Source: an uncultured Bacteroidales bacterium
Lineage (GTDB): Bacteria > Bacteroidota > Bacteroidia > Bacteroidales > UBA932
Direction of reading: 5' to 3'
Length of the DNA stretch: 33,884 nt
Assembly (NCBI GenBank): GCA_944325495.1
Contig: CALVAD010000017.1
Location: 1 to 33,884, forward strand
Below, one piece after another: positions 1 through 9,758 of this stretch (positions are counted from its first letter, which is position 1; every line of letters begins with the position of its first letter). The position numbers were made by a program, and so were the translations under genes. The notes below the pieces were generated by a model. That model saw nothing but the letters and a program-made list of their open reading frames with translations, did not search any database and had not been told where the DNA came from.

Positions 1-21
1 AAGAAGCTCGGAATCAGATGA
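1..21 (+). CDS. C-terminal end of an upstream gene (possibly psd)
   Basis: The first 21 bases read in frame 1 as KKLGIR followed by TGA, and that stop overlaps the pssA start in an ATGA arrangement. This is what the end of a co-transcribed upstream gene would look like. In many Bacteroidetes the gene before pssA is phosphatidylserine decarboxylase (psd), so psd is the natural guess, but six residues cannot prove it. Confidence 0.4.
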   Translation, partial: KKLGIR

Positions 22-734
22 GCTTGAGGAAGTACATTCCTGATTTTCTTACGGCGATGAATCTCGTATGCGGACTCGTCGCTCTTGTCCATGCTTTCGG
101 CGGCCGGCCCGACATCGCTTTCTGCCTGATGCTGGCCGCTGCCGTGTTCGATTTCTCCGACGGCTTCGCCGCCCGCGCCCTCCACGCATATTCGGACATG
201 GGCAAGGAACTGGATTCTCTGTGCGACCTCGTGAGTTTCGGAGTGCTTCCTGCGGTGCTGATGCATATGCAGATGAAGTCTGCCGGGATTCAGGACTGGA
301 GCTGCTGGCTGCCGCTGCTCATAGCGGTGTTCAGCGCCCTGAGGCTCGCGAAGTTCAATGTGGACGAGCGGCAGCGTGCCTCGTTCATCGGTCTGCCGAC
401 TCCTGCCTGCGCGATGATATGCGCGGCATTGTGCCATTATGTCCACATGAATCCCTCCGGCCTCCTGGCGGCCTGGGCGTCGGGACCCGTTTTCATCCCG
501 CTGCTGTCAGTCTGCCTGTGCGCCCTGCTGGTATGCGGGATACCGATGTTCTCGATGAAATTCCATGCCGACGACGGCCGGGCGCTCAAGATGAAGCGTC
601 TCGTGTTCCTGCTGCTGTCGCTGCTTGCGGCGGTTTCCTGCCCCGTATTCGGCCTTACCTGGTCGATGGCGGTGCTGCTGGTTTTCGTCGTGTATGTGCT
701 GATGAATGTGATTTCCGCAATTTTCCGAGTATGA
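18..734 (+). CDS. pssA: CDP-diacylglycerol--serine O-phosphatidyltransferase
   Basis: Integral inner-membrane enzyme that joins L-serine to CDP-diacylglycerol to give phosphatidylserine, the precursor of phosphatidylethanolamine. The 238-residue protein carries the complete CDP-alcohol phosphatidyltransferase signature D-G-x2-A-R-x8-G-x3-D-x3-D at residues 48-70 (D48, G49, A52, R53, G62, D66, D70). Several hydrophobic helices follow, including a long one near the C-terminus. The length is normal for Bacteroidetes PssA. The start overlaps the previous stop (ATGA) and its stop overlaps the next start at 731, so translation is probably coupled along an operon. A PgsA-type enzyme is the main alternative in this superfamily, but the N-terminal pattern (IPDFLTAMNLVCG) is typical of PssA. 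Confidence 0.93.
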   Translation: MSLRKYIPDFLTAMNLVCGLVALVHAFGGRPDIAFCLMLAAAVFDFSDGFAARALHAYSDMGKELDSLCDLVSFGVLPAVLMHMQMKSAGIQDWSCWLPLLIAVFSALRLAKFNVDERQRASFIGLPTPACAMICAALCHYVHMNPSGLLAAWASGPVFIPLLSVCLCALLVCGIPMFSMKFHADDGRALKMKRLVFLLLSLLAAVSCPVFGLTWSMAVLLVFVVYVLMNVISAIFRV

Positions 735-1831
735 AGATACAGGCTTATGTCTGCGCATTCGCTGCGCTTGCCGCCGCTGCGGTTTCCTGCGGACCGCGGG
801 AGACCGGCCTCCGTCCGACCATACCTTATGTAGAGGAAATCCTCGACGGCAGCCGCGCCCGCGAGCGTTCGCTGCTGGAGGATTACGCCGTGCCCGTCCC
901 CTCCGGCGGCATCTGCATGATCGGCAGTTCGGATGTCTGCTATGCCTATGCGGATTACCTTGCCGCCTATGACCGCAGGGACAATGTGGACGGTTCCCGA
1001 CAGTCCGACGGACTGCCGGATTTCGCCGGCGAGACGATAGCCTGCATAGCCGGAGGGCGCTTGCCGGCTCCCGGGAGCGGCGACACTCTTGAACTGCGCA
1101 GGCAGGCGGTCATGAGGTATATCTGCGCGCTGGATACGCTCGTGCACATCTCTCCCTATGATCCTGACGGTTTCGGGGGCAAGCGGACGTCCAAGCTGGT
1201 CGTCTTCGCCGATCCATGCATGTGCGAATACGGCATGTTCGACATCGACACCCTGAAGAAGGTTTCGGGAAATTCCGTGCCGGTGGTCTCTCCGCTCGAC
1301 CTGATGCTCGATACGGTCCTCGGCGGCCGCGGAGGAGCAAGCCTGAACATAGGGATAGTCCATGATCCTGAGCTCGTGCCGCAGGAAGTGTATCTGACGC
1401 GTTTCCGCAGGGCTGCCGAGAGGAACGGAGTCCCCGGATCGACCTGCATCGTCTTTCCTTCGGGAAGCGCCGACAGTCTGCTGCACAGGCTCGTGGGAGG
1501 CTATGCTTCCGCCGGAGGGCTCAGGCCGCTGGACGCGGTGATAGTCGATGACCCCGGAGTGGAGCCTGACAGCGTGAAGACCGAGCTGGCCGACATGCTG
1601 TCGGTCATGAATGCGAGTTCCCTGACCTACGGGCGCATGCTTGCGCCGGATTTCAGGATGCTGCACTGCTGCGACGCGCTCGCCGACTATGCCTACGACT
1701 TTCTGAGAAGCCGCAATCTCTTTACCCACGACATCGCCTTCCCGGAGATTGAACTGTTCCGGCCGGTTCCGAATCCAGGTTCCGAAGAAGGTGAGATAAT
1801 ACTGGTACCTGATTTATATGTTCAAAATTAG
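731..1831 (+). CDS. Lipoprotein of unknown function
   Basis: A 366-residue protein that I do not recognise. The start at 731 overlaps the pssA stop; the reading frame stays open far upstream, but only this start gives a clean lipoprotein signal: basic start, Ala-rich core and lipobox AVSC with Cys20, so it should be anchored in the membrane facing the periplasm. The body alternates hydrophobic strands and helices (for example KLVVFADP near the middle and LDAVIVDDPGVEPD later), which would fit a two-lobed, periplasmic-binding-protein-like fold; that is inference only. Several Cys residues are scattered through the mature part. The 3' end overlaps the following exonuclease gene by 14 bases. Its place between pssA and a nuclease gene gives no direct clue to its job. 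Confidence 0.75.
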   Translation: MKIQAYVCAFAALAAAAVSCGPRETGLRPTIPYVEEILDGSRARERSLLEDYAVPVPSGGICMIGSSDVCYAYADYLAAYDRRDNVDGSRQSDGLPDFAGETIACIAGGRLPAPGSGDTLELRRQAVMRYICALDTLVHISPYDPDGFGGKRTSKLVVFADPCMCEYGMFDIDTLKKVSGNSVPVVSPLDLMLDTVLGGRGGASLNIGIVHDPELVPQEVYLTRFRRAAERNGVPGSTCIVFPSGSADSLLHRLVGGYASAGGLRPLDAVIVDDPGVEPDSVKTELADMLSVMNASSLTYGRMLAPDFRMLHCCDALADYAYDFLRSRNLFTHDIAFPEIELFRPVPNPGSEEGEIILVPDLYVQN

Positions 1832-2442
1832 CATACAGCCGGAAGAAATAGAGAAGATGCCTCTGGGAGCCTTTCCCGGAGAGATTCATGTGATTGACAA
1901 GGTCGGGCTCGACTATGCGCGCGCTATCGCGTACCTGATGGGCCAGAAGATCATAGGTTTCGACACTGAGACCCGCCCTGTGTTCACTCCGGGACATCCC
2001 CATCATCATGTCGCCCTGCTCCAGCTGTCCGGGCCCGACAAGGCGTATCTTTTCAGAATCAACAAGATGGGCATGCGCAGGCTTATGTGCGCCGTGCTCT
2101 CCAACCCGAATATAATGAAGGTCGGCGCCGCGGTCCATGACGATGTGCGCGGGCTGCAGTACCACAGCAAGTTCGAGGCGAAGAATTTCGTGGACCTCCA
2201 GAAGATCGTCTGCGAATGGGGCATAAAGGACAAGAGCGTCAAGAAGATGTCGGCCATAATCCTCGGCTGCAGGATTTCCAAGACTCAGCAGCTCTCGAAC
2301 TGGGAGGCGGACGAACTGTCGGGAGCCCAGAAAATGTATGCGGCCACCGACGCGTGGATATGCCGCGAGATGTATATGAAGCTGCTGGGCTCGGAGAAGA
2401 ATCCGCTTACCCCGGAGCAGCTGGCACCAAATCCTCAGCAGA

Positions 2443-3645
<1,203 letters not shown>

Positions 3646-3654
3646 GCGGTTACG

Positions 3655-3772
3655 ATGCGGGAGAGGCTGACTGCCTCCGGAGAGGTTCCGCTGCGCTCCA
3701 TCGATGCTGCGCATCGCCCGCTCACTGCCGCGGGCGGCAAGCCTCTCCGGAGGCAGTCAGCCTCTCCCGCAT
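3655..3772. repeat. Long perfect inverted repeat with structured spacer (element 1)
   Basis: Two 31-base arms, 3655-3685 and 3742-3772, are perfect reverse complements. The 56-base spacer can form inner hairpins: CGATGC-TGC-GCATCG near 3702-3716 and CCCGC...GCGGG near 3717-3735. Each left arm in this family consists of 20 variable bases, then CTCCGGAG, then 3 bases. The right arm reaches the last base of the ispG stop codon, and the left arm begins 9 bases after the methyltransferase stop, so the element fills the gap between two convergent genes. It could act as a bidirectional terminator or transcript-end stabiliser. A second element of the same design lies at 21930-22059. Confidence 0.9.
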
Positions 3773-5001
3773 TAAACGGTCTTTTCCGATTCTATCAGTT
3801 CCAGGAGCCTGTCGATGGCTTCGGAGTCGGGGATGTGGCGCAGGACGGGCTCGCCCTTGCGGTAGATGGCCACCTTGCCTCCGCCTTCTCCGACATAGCC
3901 CCAGTCGGCGTCGGCCATCTCGCCGGGACCGTTCACGATGCAGCCCATCACGGCTATCACAACTCCCTTGAGATGCGAAGTGCGCGCCTTGACTTCGGCG
4001 AAGGTCTTCTGGAGGTCGTACATCGTGCGGCCGCAGCCCGGGCAGGCTATGTACTCGGCCTTGTAGAAACGGCGCCGCGCGGCCTGCATTATCTCGTTTG
4101 CCAGATATTCCGACACTCCGGCCTCTGCCGGAATCCCGTCGATTTCATGTTTGAGCAGTTTTGGCCCCCATTCTATCGCCGCGTCGAGCATAGGGTCGCC
4201 CTTGCGACCTTCGGCGAGGTAGCGGGCGACCGGCAGTTCGTTCTCGGGCGGTTCAGTAAGCGAGACCCGGATGGTGTCGCCTATGCCTTCCTGAAGCAGG
4301 GATGCGATGCCGATGCATGACTTGATTCGGCCGCTGTCGCCGCCTCCGGCCTCCGTGACCCCGAGGTGCAGCGGAAAGACGCATCCTTCCTGCCGCATCA
4401 TGCCCGCAAGCTCCCTGTAGGCCCGGGTCATGACCACCGTGTTGCTGGCCTTGAGGGAGACCACGACATTCATGAAATCTGCGTCCATGCACATCCTGAC
4501 CCATTCCATCGCGGCGGTGGCCATGGCGAAGGGCGTGTTGCCGTACTGTTCGGTGATGTAGCGGCCAAGAGAGCCGTGGTTCAGTCCGATGCGTATCGCG
4601 GTGCCGTTGTCGCGGCAGACCTCTATGAGTCTGGAGAACTGGGCGCGCGCCTTGTCGTGGTCTGCGTGGAAGTTGCCGGGATTGATCCTGACCTTCTCCA
4701 CCTCCGGGGCCACGGCTATCGCGGTTTCGGACGAGAAGTGGATGTCGGCGGCCAGGGGGACTTTGCAGCCGCTTTCACGCAGCCGGCGGCGTATCTCCCT
4801 GACATGCGCCACGTCGTTGAGCCCTGGAACCGTGATGCGTATCAGCTGCGCTCCCGCGGCGGCCAGACGCAGGCACTGCGCCGTCGTGGCCTCCACGTCG
4901 GAAGTGTGCGTGTCGCACATCGTCTGTACGGCTATGGGTGCGTCCCCTCCTATGATCAGGGAATCACCTATTCTTACCGGAATTGTCCTGAGTCGTTCCA
5001 T
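3772..5001 (-). CDS. ispG: 4-hydroxy-3-methylbut-2-en-1-yl diphosphate synthase, short form
   Basis: IspG (GcpE) reductively converts methylerythritol cyclodiphosphate to HMBPP in the MEP isoprenoid pathway, using a [4Fe-4S] cluster. The 409-residue protein has the TIM-barrel N-terminus (VQTMCDTHTSDVEAT; VRINPGN; LHLGVTEAGGGDSG) and the cluster domain with CPGC (C320, C323), C354 in MGCIVNGPGE and E361. The C-terminal wording (EYIACPGCGRTMYDL, GEMADADWGYVG) resembles the long, three-domain IspG of Bacteroidetes, Chlamydia and plants, yet only about 70 residues separate TEPPE (250-254) from CPGC, too few for the usual inserted domain. The start overlaps the upstream PorT-like gene by 38 bases. 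Confidence 0.95.
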   Translation of the reverse strand: MERLRTIPVRIGDSLIIGGDAPIAVQTMCDTHTSDVEATTAQCLRLAAAGAQLIRITVPGLNDVAHVREIRRRLRESGCKVPLAADIHFSSETAIAVAPEVEKVRINPGNFHADHDKARAQFSRLIEVCRDNGTAIRIGLNHGSLGRYITEQYGNTPFAMATAAMEWVRMCMDADFMNVVVSLKASNTVVMTRAYRELAGMMRQEGCVFPLHLGVTEAGGGDSGRIKSCIGIASLLQEGIGDTIRVSLTEPPENELPVARYLAEGRKGDPMLDAAIEWGPKLLKHEIDGIPAEAGVSEYLANEIMQAARRRFYKAEYIACPGCGRTMYDLQKTFAEVKARTSHLKGVVIAVMGCIVNGPGEMADADWGYVGEGGGKVAIYRKGEPVLRHIPDSEAIDRLLELIESEKTV

Positions 5002-5770
5002 ATACGGTGTCGTATGCCTCCTGCCGTATCTGTCTTCTGGTCTTGCCGCTGCGCTTGGTCAGCTGGAAATGCAGTCCGACGGAGGCTATGATGTCTATAG
5101 GATAGGCGTAGTTGTAGTAATAGCGGCTCGCATAGTCCGGCTGGCAGAGGGTGGACCAGGACCACCTGACCAGGCAGTTGAAGTGAATCTCCACCGGGTC
5201 GAACATCAGGGCGAAGCCGGCCCCTCCGAGGAAGCCGTAGTCAATGCGGTTCTCGTAGTCCCGGAAGCTGTCGCTCCACTGCGGGTCCAGATTCGGCCCC
5301 CTTCTGACTATGCTCTGCCTCCATCCGCCGTAGACGCCGGCGTTGACCATGAACTTGAAAGGCTCGGAGTCTATGTGTATCTGGGCCATGGCCGGAACTT
5401 CGAACACCTTCATGGAGCACCATGTGGCCCCGTCGAAATCATTGGTCTCGCCGGTCTCCTTGTCGGCTTCGAAGCCGAAACCTTCGTTGCCCATCGCCGC
5501 GCCCAGCACCACGGCGAAGTATGGCAGGGTGTCGAACATCTTGCAGTGCTTGGTCCAGGTCACCGAGACATAGTTGGGGGCGAAGACATAGATGCGGTTG
5601 TGCCTGGAAGGGCTGAAGTACATGTTGGAGAAGGTCACGCCGTAGTTCACGCCTATCAGGGAGTAGTCGTTTATCAGGGACGGCGCGGTGTCGACGCCGG
5701 TGCTGTCGTTCTGGGCCCAGGCCGTCGCGGCGGGCAGCAGCAGGGATATGAGGATCAGAAGTCTTTTCAT
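4964..5770 (-). CDS. PorT-like outer membrane beta-barrel protein
   Basis: A 268-residue protein with a clear signal peptide ending in AWAQ (about residue 20). The mature part shows alternating aromatic/hydrophobic strands with glycines (INDYSLIGVNYGVTFSNMYF, GVYGGWRQSIV, IDYGFLGGAGFALMF, DIIASVGLHFQL), as expected for a small outer membrane beta-barrel of the PorT / OMP_b-brl family common in Bacteroidetes. The final ~30 residues are basic and polar. The role is unknown; PorT itself is tied to type IX secretion, but this cannot be assumed here. It lies 6 bases downstream of the Ig-like lipoprotein gene and overlaps ispG by 38 bases. Confidence 0.8.
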   Translation of the reverse strand: MKRLLILISLLLPAATAWAQNDSTGVDTAPSLINDYSLIGVNYGVTFSNMYFSPSRHNRIYVFAPNYVSVTWTKHCKMFDTLPYFAVVLGAAMGNEGFGFEADKETGETNDFDGATWCSMKVFEVPAMAQIHIDSEPFKFMVNAGVYGGWRQSIVRRGPNLDPQWSDSFRDYENRIDYGFLGGAGFALMFDPVEIHFNCLVRWSWSTLCQPDYASRYYYNYAYPIDIIASVGLHFQLTKRSGKTRRQIRQEAYDTVYGTTQDNSGKNR

Positions 5771-5776
5771 TCCGGG

Positions 5777-7567
5777 TCAGTCTTTGAACATTTCGGCGAT
5801 GTCTATGGTCTGTTCGAGCTCGGTGGAAGGAGGAATGTCGATGTACTCCTCGCCGTCTATCTCGTAGAACATGACCTTCTCGGGCTGTCTCCTCTCGAGT
5901 ATCGAGCCTGTGTCCACGAAGGAGTTGCGGTTGGCGTCCTCCGTTATGCGCACGCAGTACCTGCCTTCCTTGAGATAGGGGAAGCTCAGGCTTGCGTCGG
6001 AGTCGATAACATAGTTCCGCAGGACCTTGTCGCGCTTTTCGTCGAGCAGGTCGATGATGAGCTTGCGGTCCACTCCGGTGAAATTGATCTTCATCACGCT
6101 GAGCTTGTCGTCCGACGGCAGACTGCATTTGACTTCGGAGCTGTCGGAATAGAAGCCGTTTATGTCACGGAAGGCTCTGTGAGGCACCTTCAGGCGGTAT
6201 TCATAACCCTGCTGCAGGGCTATGTCGGGTATTATCGAATACCTCCGGAGGTTGAGGCTGTCGCGCACCACATGGAAGGTGGCTGTGTCGATGCTCTGCC
6301 TGGGGGTTACGTAGCTGAAGACCAGGGAGTCGAAGTTCTCGTAGATTATGGGGTATTTGAATTCGATGATATATCCTGTCTGCTCGATGGTCTCGGGATT
6401 GGCCGTGAGGGTGAAGGTGCAGGTGGTGTCCTCCTGCGTTATGTCCCTCCTCGATCTTTTGGAATAGGTGCGCTTGTCATTCTCCATGGGCAGCTTTATC
6501 TCCTCGACTTCCGGCCTGAGCACTCCGGTGGAGTCGGTCTTGTAATAGTCGACCGATATCTTCATGGTGTCGGGGGCGGCGCGCCGGCTGTTGATCCAGA
6601 GTTCCAGGCTGTCGCGCTGCAGGTTGAACTGGCTGATGATCTGGTTGGGCCTGTAGTCATTGATGCCTATGGAGTTGATGACGGCGTCGTGGGCCATGAA
6701 AGTTATGTAGGCCGCCCTCTCCGCTGTTCTTTCCCTGTTGACCAGATACTGCTTTGAAGGTATTTCCCTGAAAAGCTTGAGCTCGTATTCGCTATGCCTG
6801 GCCAGGCAGGACAATGTGTCGAGCATGTCGTACCTGAGCATCTCCCTCGTCGTGTCCGAGGCCGTCATGACAGGCCTTACCAGCGAGTCGTTGAAGCCTA
6901 TGAACTCGGTGTCGGGGTTCAGCAGGTTGTCGTTGTTGGCGTCCTTGAGGGCATAGAGCCGGTAGACGGTGTCCTGGATGAAAGGTATCACGAAGAAGCC
7001 CCAGTCGTCGGTCTTCGCCACGGCATACGGAAGGGTCTTGAAGACCGCGGAGTCCGAGGCGTCCTTGTGGAGCAGCACGGTGGCGCCTTTCACGGGAGCC
7101 AGGGTGTTGCAGTCGCGGACGGTTCCGGTGATCATCATCGAATCTATCTTCTCTCCGGTGGAGAATGCGTAGGAGTAGCCTGCGAACATGTTGCCTTCGT
7201 TGGCGTCGGCTATCGCGTCGGTGAAGCTGAGGGTGTAGGTGGTGTTCGGCCTGAGGTCCTCCTCGAAGCTGACCACGAGGTTCCGGCCCCTGAGCCTGGC
7301 GACCGGCCTCTTCTGCTGGGGAGGGGAGAGAAGGATGTTCGCGTTGTTCTTTATGGTCACGTATTCGTTGAAGCTGAACACTATCGAGGCGCCCCTGACG
7401 GGCACGCCCGTGGCTCCGGGCAGAGGGTTGATGGCGACGATGTAGGGCGGGATGGTGTCCTTGTCGCCGCCGGACGGGGCTTCCGTGGTGTTGGCGCAGG
7501 AATTCATGAACATCAGCGGCCCGAGCACCGCGCATACTGCTATTATCAGCGGGATGAACTTCTTCAT
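5777..7567 (-). CDS. Ig-like (Big_5) domain lipoprotein
   Basis: A 596-residue surface or periplasmic lipoprotein. The signal sequence ends in lipobox MNSC (Cys25), followed by a short polar linker. Residues about 40-140 form a Big_5 Ig-like domain (DTIPPYIVAINPLPGATGVP, FSFNEYVTI, LRPNTTYTLSFTDAIADANEGN). A second part (MITGTVRDCNTLAPVKGATVLLH) looks like a carboxypeptidase-regulatory/CNA-B-like beta-sandwich, and the C-terminal region holds a similar strand pattern (GRYCVRITEDANRNSFVDTG). This architecture is widespread in Bacteroidetes as 'Ig-like domain-containing protein' without a fixed function. The start lies 1 base after the Rel/Spo stop, so the genes are probably co-transcribed. Confidence 0.85.
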   Translation of the reverse strand: MKKFIPLIIAVCAVLGPLMFMNSCANTTEAPSGGDKDTIPPYIVAINPLPGATGVPVRGASIVFSFNEYVTIKNNANILLSPPQQKRPVARLRGRNLVVSFEEDLRPNTTYTLSFTDAIADANEGNMFAGYSYAFSTGEKIDSMMITGTVRDCNTLAPVKGATVLLHKDASDSAVFKTLPYAVAKTDDWGFFVIPFIQDTVYRLYALKDANNDNLLNPDTEFIGFNDSLVRPVMTASDTTREMLRYDMLDTLSCLARHSEYELKLFREIPSKQYLVNRERTAERAAYITFMAHDAVINSIGINDYRPNQIISQFNLQRDSLELWINSRRAAPDTMKISVDYYKTDSTGVLRPEVEEIKLPMENDKRTYSKRSRRDITQEDTTCTFTLTANPETIEQTGYIIEFKYPIIYENFDSLVFSYVTPRQSIDTATFHVVRDSLNLRRYSIIPDIALQQGYEYRLKVPHRAFRDINGFYSDSSEVKCSLPSDDKLSVMKINFTGVDRKLIIDLLDEKRDKVLRNYVIDSDASLSFPYLKEGRYCVRITEDANRNSFVDTGSILERRQPEKVMFYEIDGEEYIDIPPSTELEQTIDIAEMFKD

Positions 7568-7568
7568 G

Positions 7569-9758
7569 TCAGATGTCGGTTCTTACAACGTCCTGGATGC
7601 CGTCTATCTTCTTCAGGCCTTCTCCCATCCGGGTGAGAATGCGCTTGTCCTTCACGAGGAGTTCTATGAAGCCTTCGAACACTCCGCCTTCGGTGGAAAG
7701 GTGCAGCTTGCGCATATTTATGCCGAGCGTCTTGGAGATGAATCCGGAGATCTCGTTGAGCAGGCCGACCCTGTCTATGCCCTTGAGCGAAATCTGGACG
7801 GGATATTCCCTGTCGAAGGCCGACCACTGCGGCACGACCATGCGGTTGCCGTAGCGGCTGGCAAGCCTCTCGGCGACGGGACAGGATTTCTTGTGGACCA
7901 TTATCGTGTGCTCGTCGATGAAGAAACCGATCAGCGGCTCGCCCGGAATGGGGTTGCAGCATTCGGCGATCTTGTAGCTGATGTTGTCGGCATGGTCCGA
8001 GTCGAGCACATACTTCCGTTTTCCGCCCGTGGACATCTTGTCCTCGTCGATTATGGTCTGGAACTGCTCCTGGTCGAGGACCCCGAGCCCTATGCGGAAG
8101 TAGAACTCGTCGACGTCCTTCAGCTGGCAGTAGTCCATGAAGCGGCCGAGAAGCCTGTCGCTGTTCTTGTGGCCCAGCATCCTGACCCTTTCCTCGAAGA
8201 TCTTCCGGCCCTGCCTTGCGATTCTGTCCTTGTCGCCGCGGAAGTATTCCATGACCTTGGACTTTGCGGTGCGCGTCTGCAGGAACTGCAGCCATTCCAT
8301 TTTCGGCGCGGCATTGGCGGCCGTGATGATTTCGACCTGGTCTCCGGACTTGAGCACGCATGAGAGCGGCACCAGCTTCATGTTGACCTTGGCCGCTATC
8401 GCCGAGTTCCCAATGTGGGTGTGTATCATGTAGGCGAAGTCCAGCGCCGTGGCTCCGTTGATTATGGACTTCTGGTCGCCTTTCGGGGTGAACACCACTA
8501 TCTCCGTGCTTACGAGGTCCTTGTGTATGATGTCCAGCAGCTCCAGGGCGCTCACGTCGTTGCTCAGCAGTATCTCCTGGATCTGCCCCAGCCAGTTGTC
8601 GACCTCGGAATCGTTCTCCGAGATGTAGCCGTCGTTCTTGTAGGCCCAGTGGGCGGCGATGCCCTTCTCGGCGATGTCGTCCATGCGCCGTGAGCGTATC
8701 TGCACCTCTATCCACACGCCGGCGTGGCTCATGAGGGTGCAGTGCAATGCCTCGTACCCGTTGTTCTTGGGCCTGGAGATCCAGTCGCGGCGCCTGCTGA
8801 AGTTCTCGCTGTACAGGTTGGTTATCAGCGAGAAGATCAGGTATGCCTGGCTTTTTTCGCTCTGCTGGCTGTTCGCCTCGGGGTCGAAGACTATGCGCAC
8901 CGCGTACAGGTCGAAGATCTGTTCGAAGGGCACATGCTTCGTGTGCATCTTGTACCAGATGGAATAGGGTGTCTTGATGCGTTTCTTGATTGTGAACCTG
9001 AACCCGGCTTCCGAAAGGGCCTTGTCGATAGGCGCTATGAAATCGTCGATGTCCTTGTCCCTCGTAGCTATGTTGCGGCTTATGCGTTCGGTGATGTCGC
9101 GGTAGTCCTCGGGCTCCTTGTATTTGAGCCAGATGTTCTCCATTTCGGACTTCACTCCATAGAGCCCGAGCCTGTGGGCCAGCGGGATGAATATGTACAT
9201 GGTCTCCGACAGGATCTTGTCCCTCTTGTGTTCGGGCATGAACTCTATGGTGCGGCAGTTGTGAAGCCGGTCGGCGAGCTTGATGAGCACCACCCGTATG
9301 TCGTCGTTGAGGGTGAGCAGTATGCGCTTGAAGTTCTCGGCCTGCAGGCTTTCGGTGCTTGCGGTCGCCCCTTTCCTGTCCTCGTTGTCGAGCACGGTCT
9401 TGATCTTGGTGAGTCCGTCGACGAGCGAGGCTATCTTGTCGCCGAACAGGCTGCGTATGTCGTCTACGGTGTAGCCTGTGTCCTCGACGACGTCGTGGAG
9501 CAGTGCGGCGCAGATGGACTTGTAGCCGAGTCCTATCTCGCTGACCACTATCTTCGCCACCTCGATGGGATGCAGGATGTAAGGCTCGCCGGAGCGCCTG
9601 CGGACATTCTTGTGGGCCTGGTTCGCGAATTCGAAGGATTTCTGCACGCAGTCTATCTCCTCCTCGTTGCGACAGCGGCGCCGCGCGATCTCGAGCAGGG
9701 AGGCGTAGGCCTCGTCGATGATCCTGAAATCGTCTTTTGTAAATTCTGAAAAGCTCAT
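7569..9758 (-). CDS. relA/spoT: Bifunctional (p)ppGpp synthetase/hydrolase (RelA/SpoT homologue)
   Basis: A 729-residue long RSH enzyme that makes and degrades the alarmone (p)ppGpp in the stringent response. Domain order: HD hydrolase (about 45-200) with intact HDVVED (H88, D89, E92, D93); synthetase (about 230-380) with NNGYEALHCTLM, EVQIRS and GIAAHWAYK; TGS (about 410-470; VVFTPKGDQKSIINGATALDFAY); a helical/zinc-finger-like region; and a C-terminal ACT domain (about 655-729). Intact hydrolase residues argue for a bifunctional SpoT/Rel type over a synthetase-only RelA. Bacteroidetes often carry two such paralogues, so the exact name is open. The start is immediately next to the stop of the upstream YihY gene. 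Confidence 0.95.
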   Translation of the reverse strand: MSFSEFTKDDFRIIDEAYASLLEIARRRCRNEEEIDCVQKSFEFANQAHKNVRRRSGEPYILHPIEVAKIVVSEIGLGYKSICAALLHDVVEDTGYTVDDIRSLFGDKIASLVDGLTKIKTVLDNEDRKGATASTESLQAENFKRILLTLNDDIRVVLIKLADRLHNCRTIEFMPEHKRDKILSETMYIFIPLAHRLGLYGVKSEMENIWLKYKEPEDYRDITERISRNIATRDKDIDDFIAPIDKALSEAGFRFTIKKRIKTPYSIWYKMHTKHVPFEQIFDLYAVRIVFDPEANSQQSEKSQAYLIFSLITNLYSENFSRRRDWISRPKNNGYEALHCTLMSHAGVWIEVQIRSRRMDDIAEKGIAAHWAYKNDGYISENDSEVDNWLGQIQEILLSNDVSALELLDIIHKDLVSTEIVVFTPKGDQKSIINGATALDFAYMIHTHIGNSAIAAKVNMKLVPLSCVLKSGDQVEIITAANAAPKMEWLQFLQTRTAKSKVMEYFRGDKDRIARQGRKIFEERVRMLGHKNSDRLLGRFMDYCQLKDVDEFYFRIGLGVLDQEQFQTIIDEDKMSTGGKRKYVLDSDHADNISYKIAECCNPIPGEPLIGFFIDEHTIMVHKKSCPVAERLASRYGNRMVVPQWSAFDREYPVQISLKGIDRVGLLNEISGFISKTLGINMRKLHLSTEGGVFEGFIELLVKDKRILTRMGEGLKKIDGIQDVVRTDI

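Noticed and set aside
7-21. The 15-base string CTCGGAATCAGATGA occurs here and again at 33338-33352, near both ends of the window, like an attachment-site pair.
   Set aside because: About 0.5 chance matches of this length are expected in 34 kb, both copies lie inside coding sequence, and no integrase or mobile gene is between them.
3655-3772. The inverted repeat as an integron attC site or as a MITE.
   Set aside because: It lacks the attC core-site sequences, no integrase is near, and its terminal arms are not conserved with the second copy as MITE ends would be.
4589-6757. A 722-codon open frame on the plus strand.
   Set aside because: It is antisense to ispG, the PorT-like gene and the Ig-like lipoprotein gene; long antisense frames are expected in GC-rich coding DNA, and its residues show no family.
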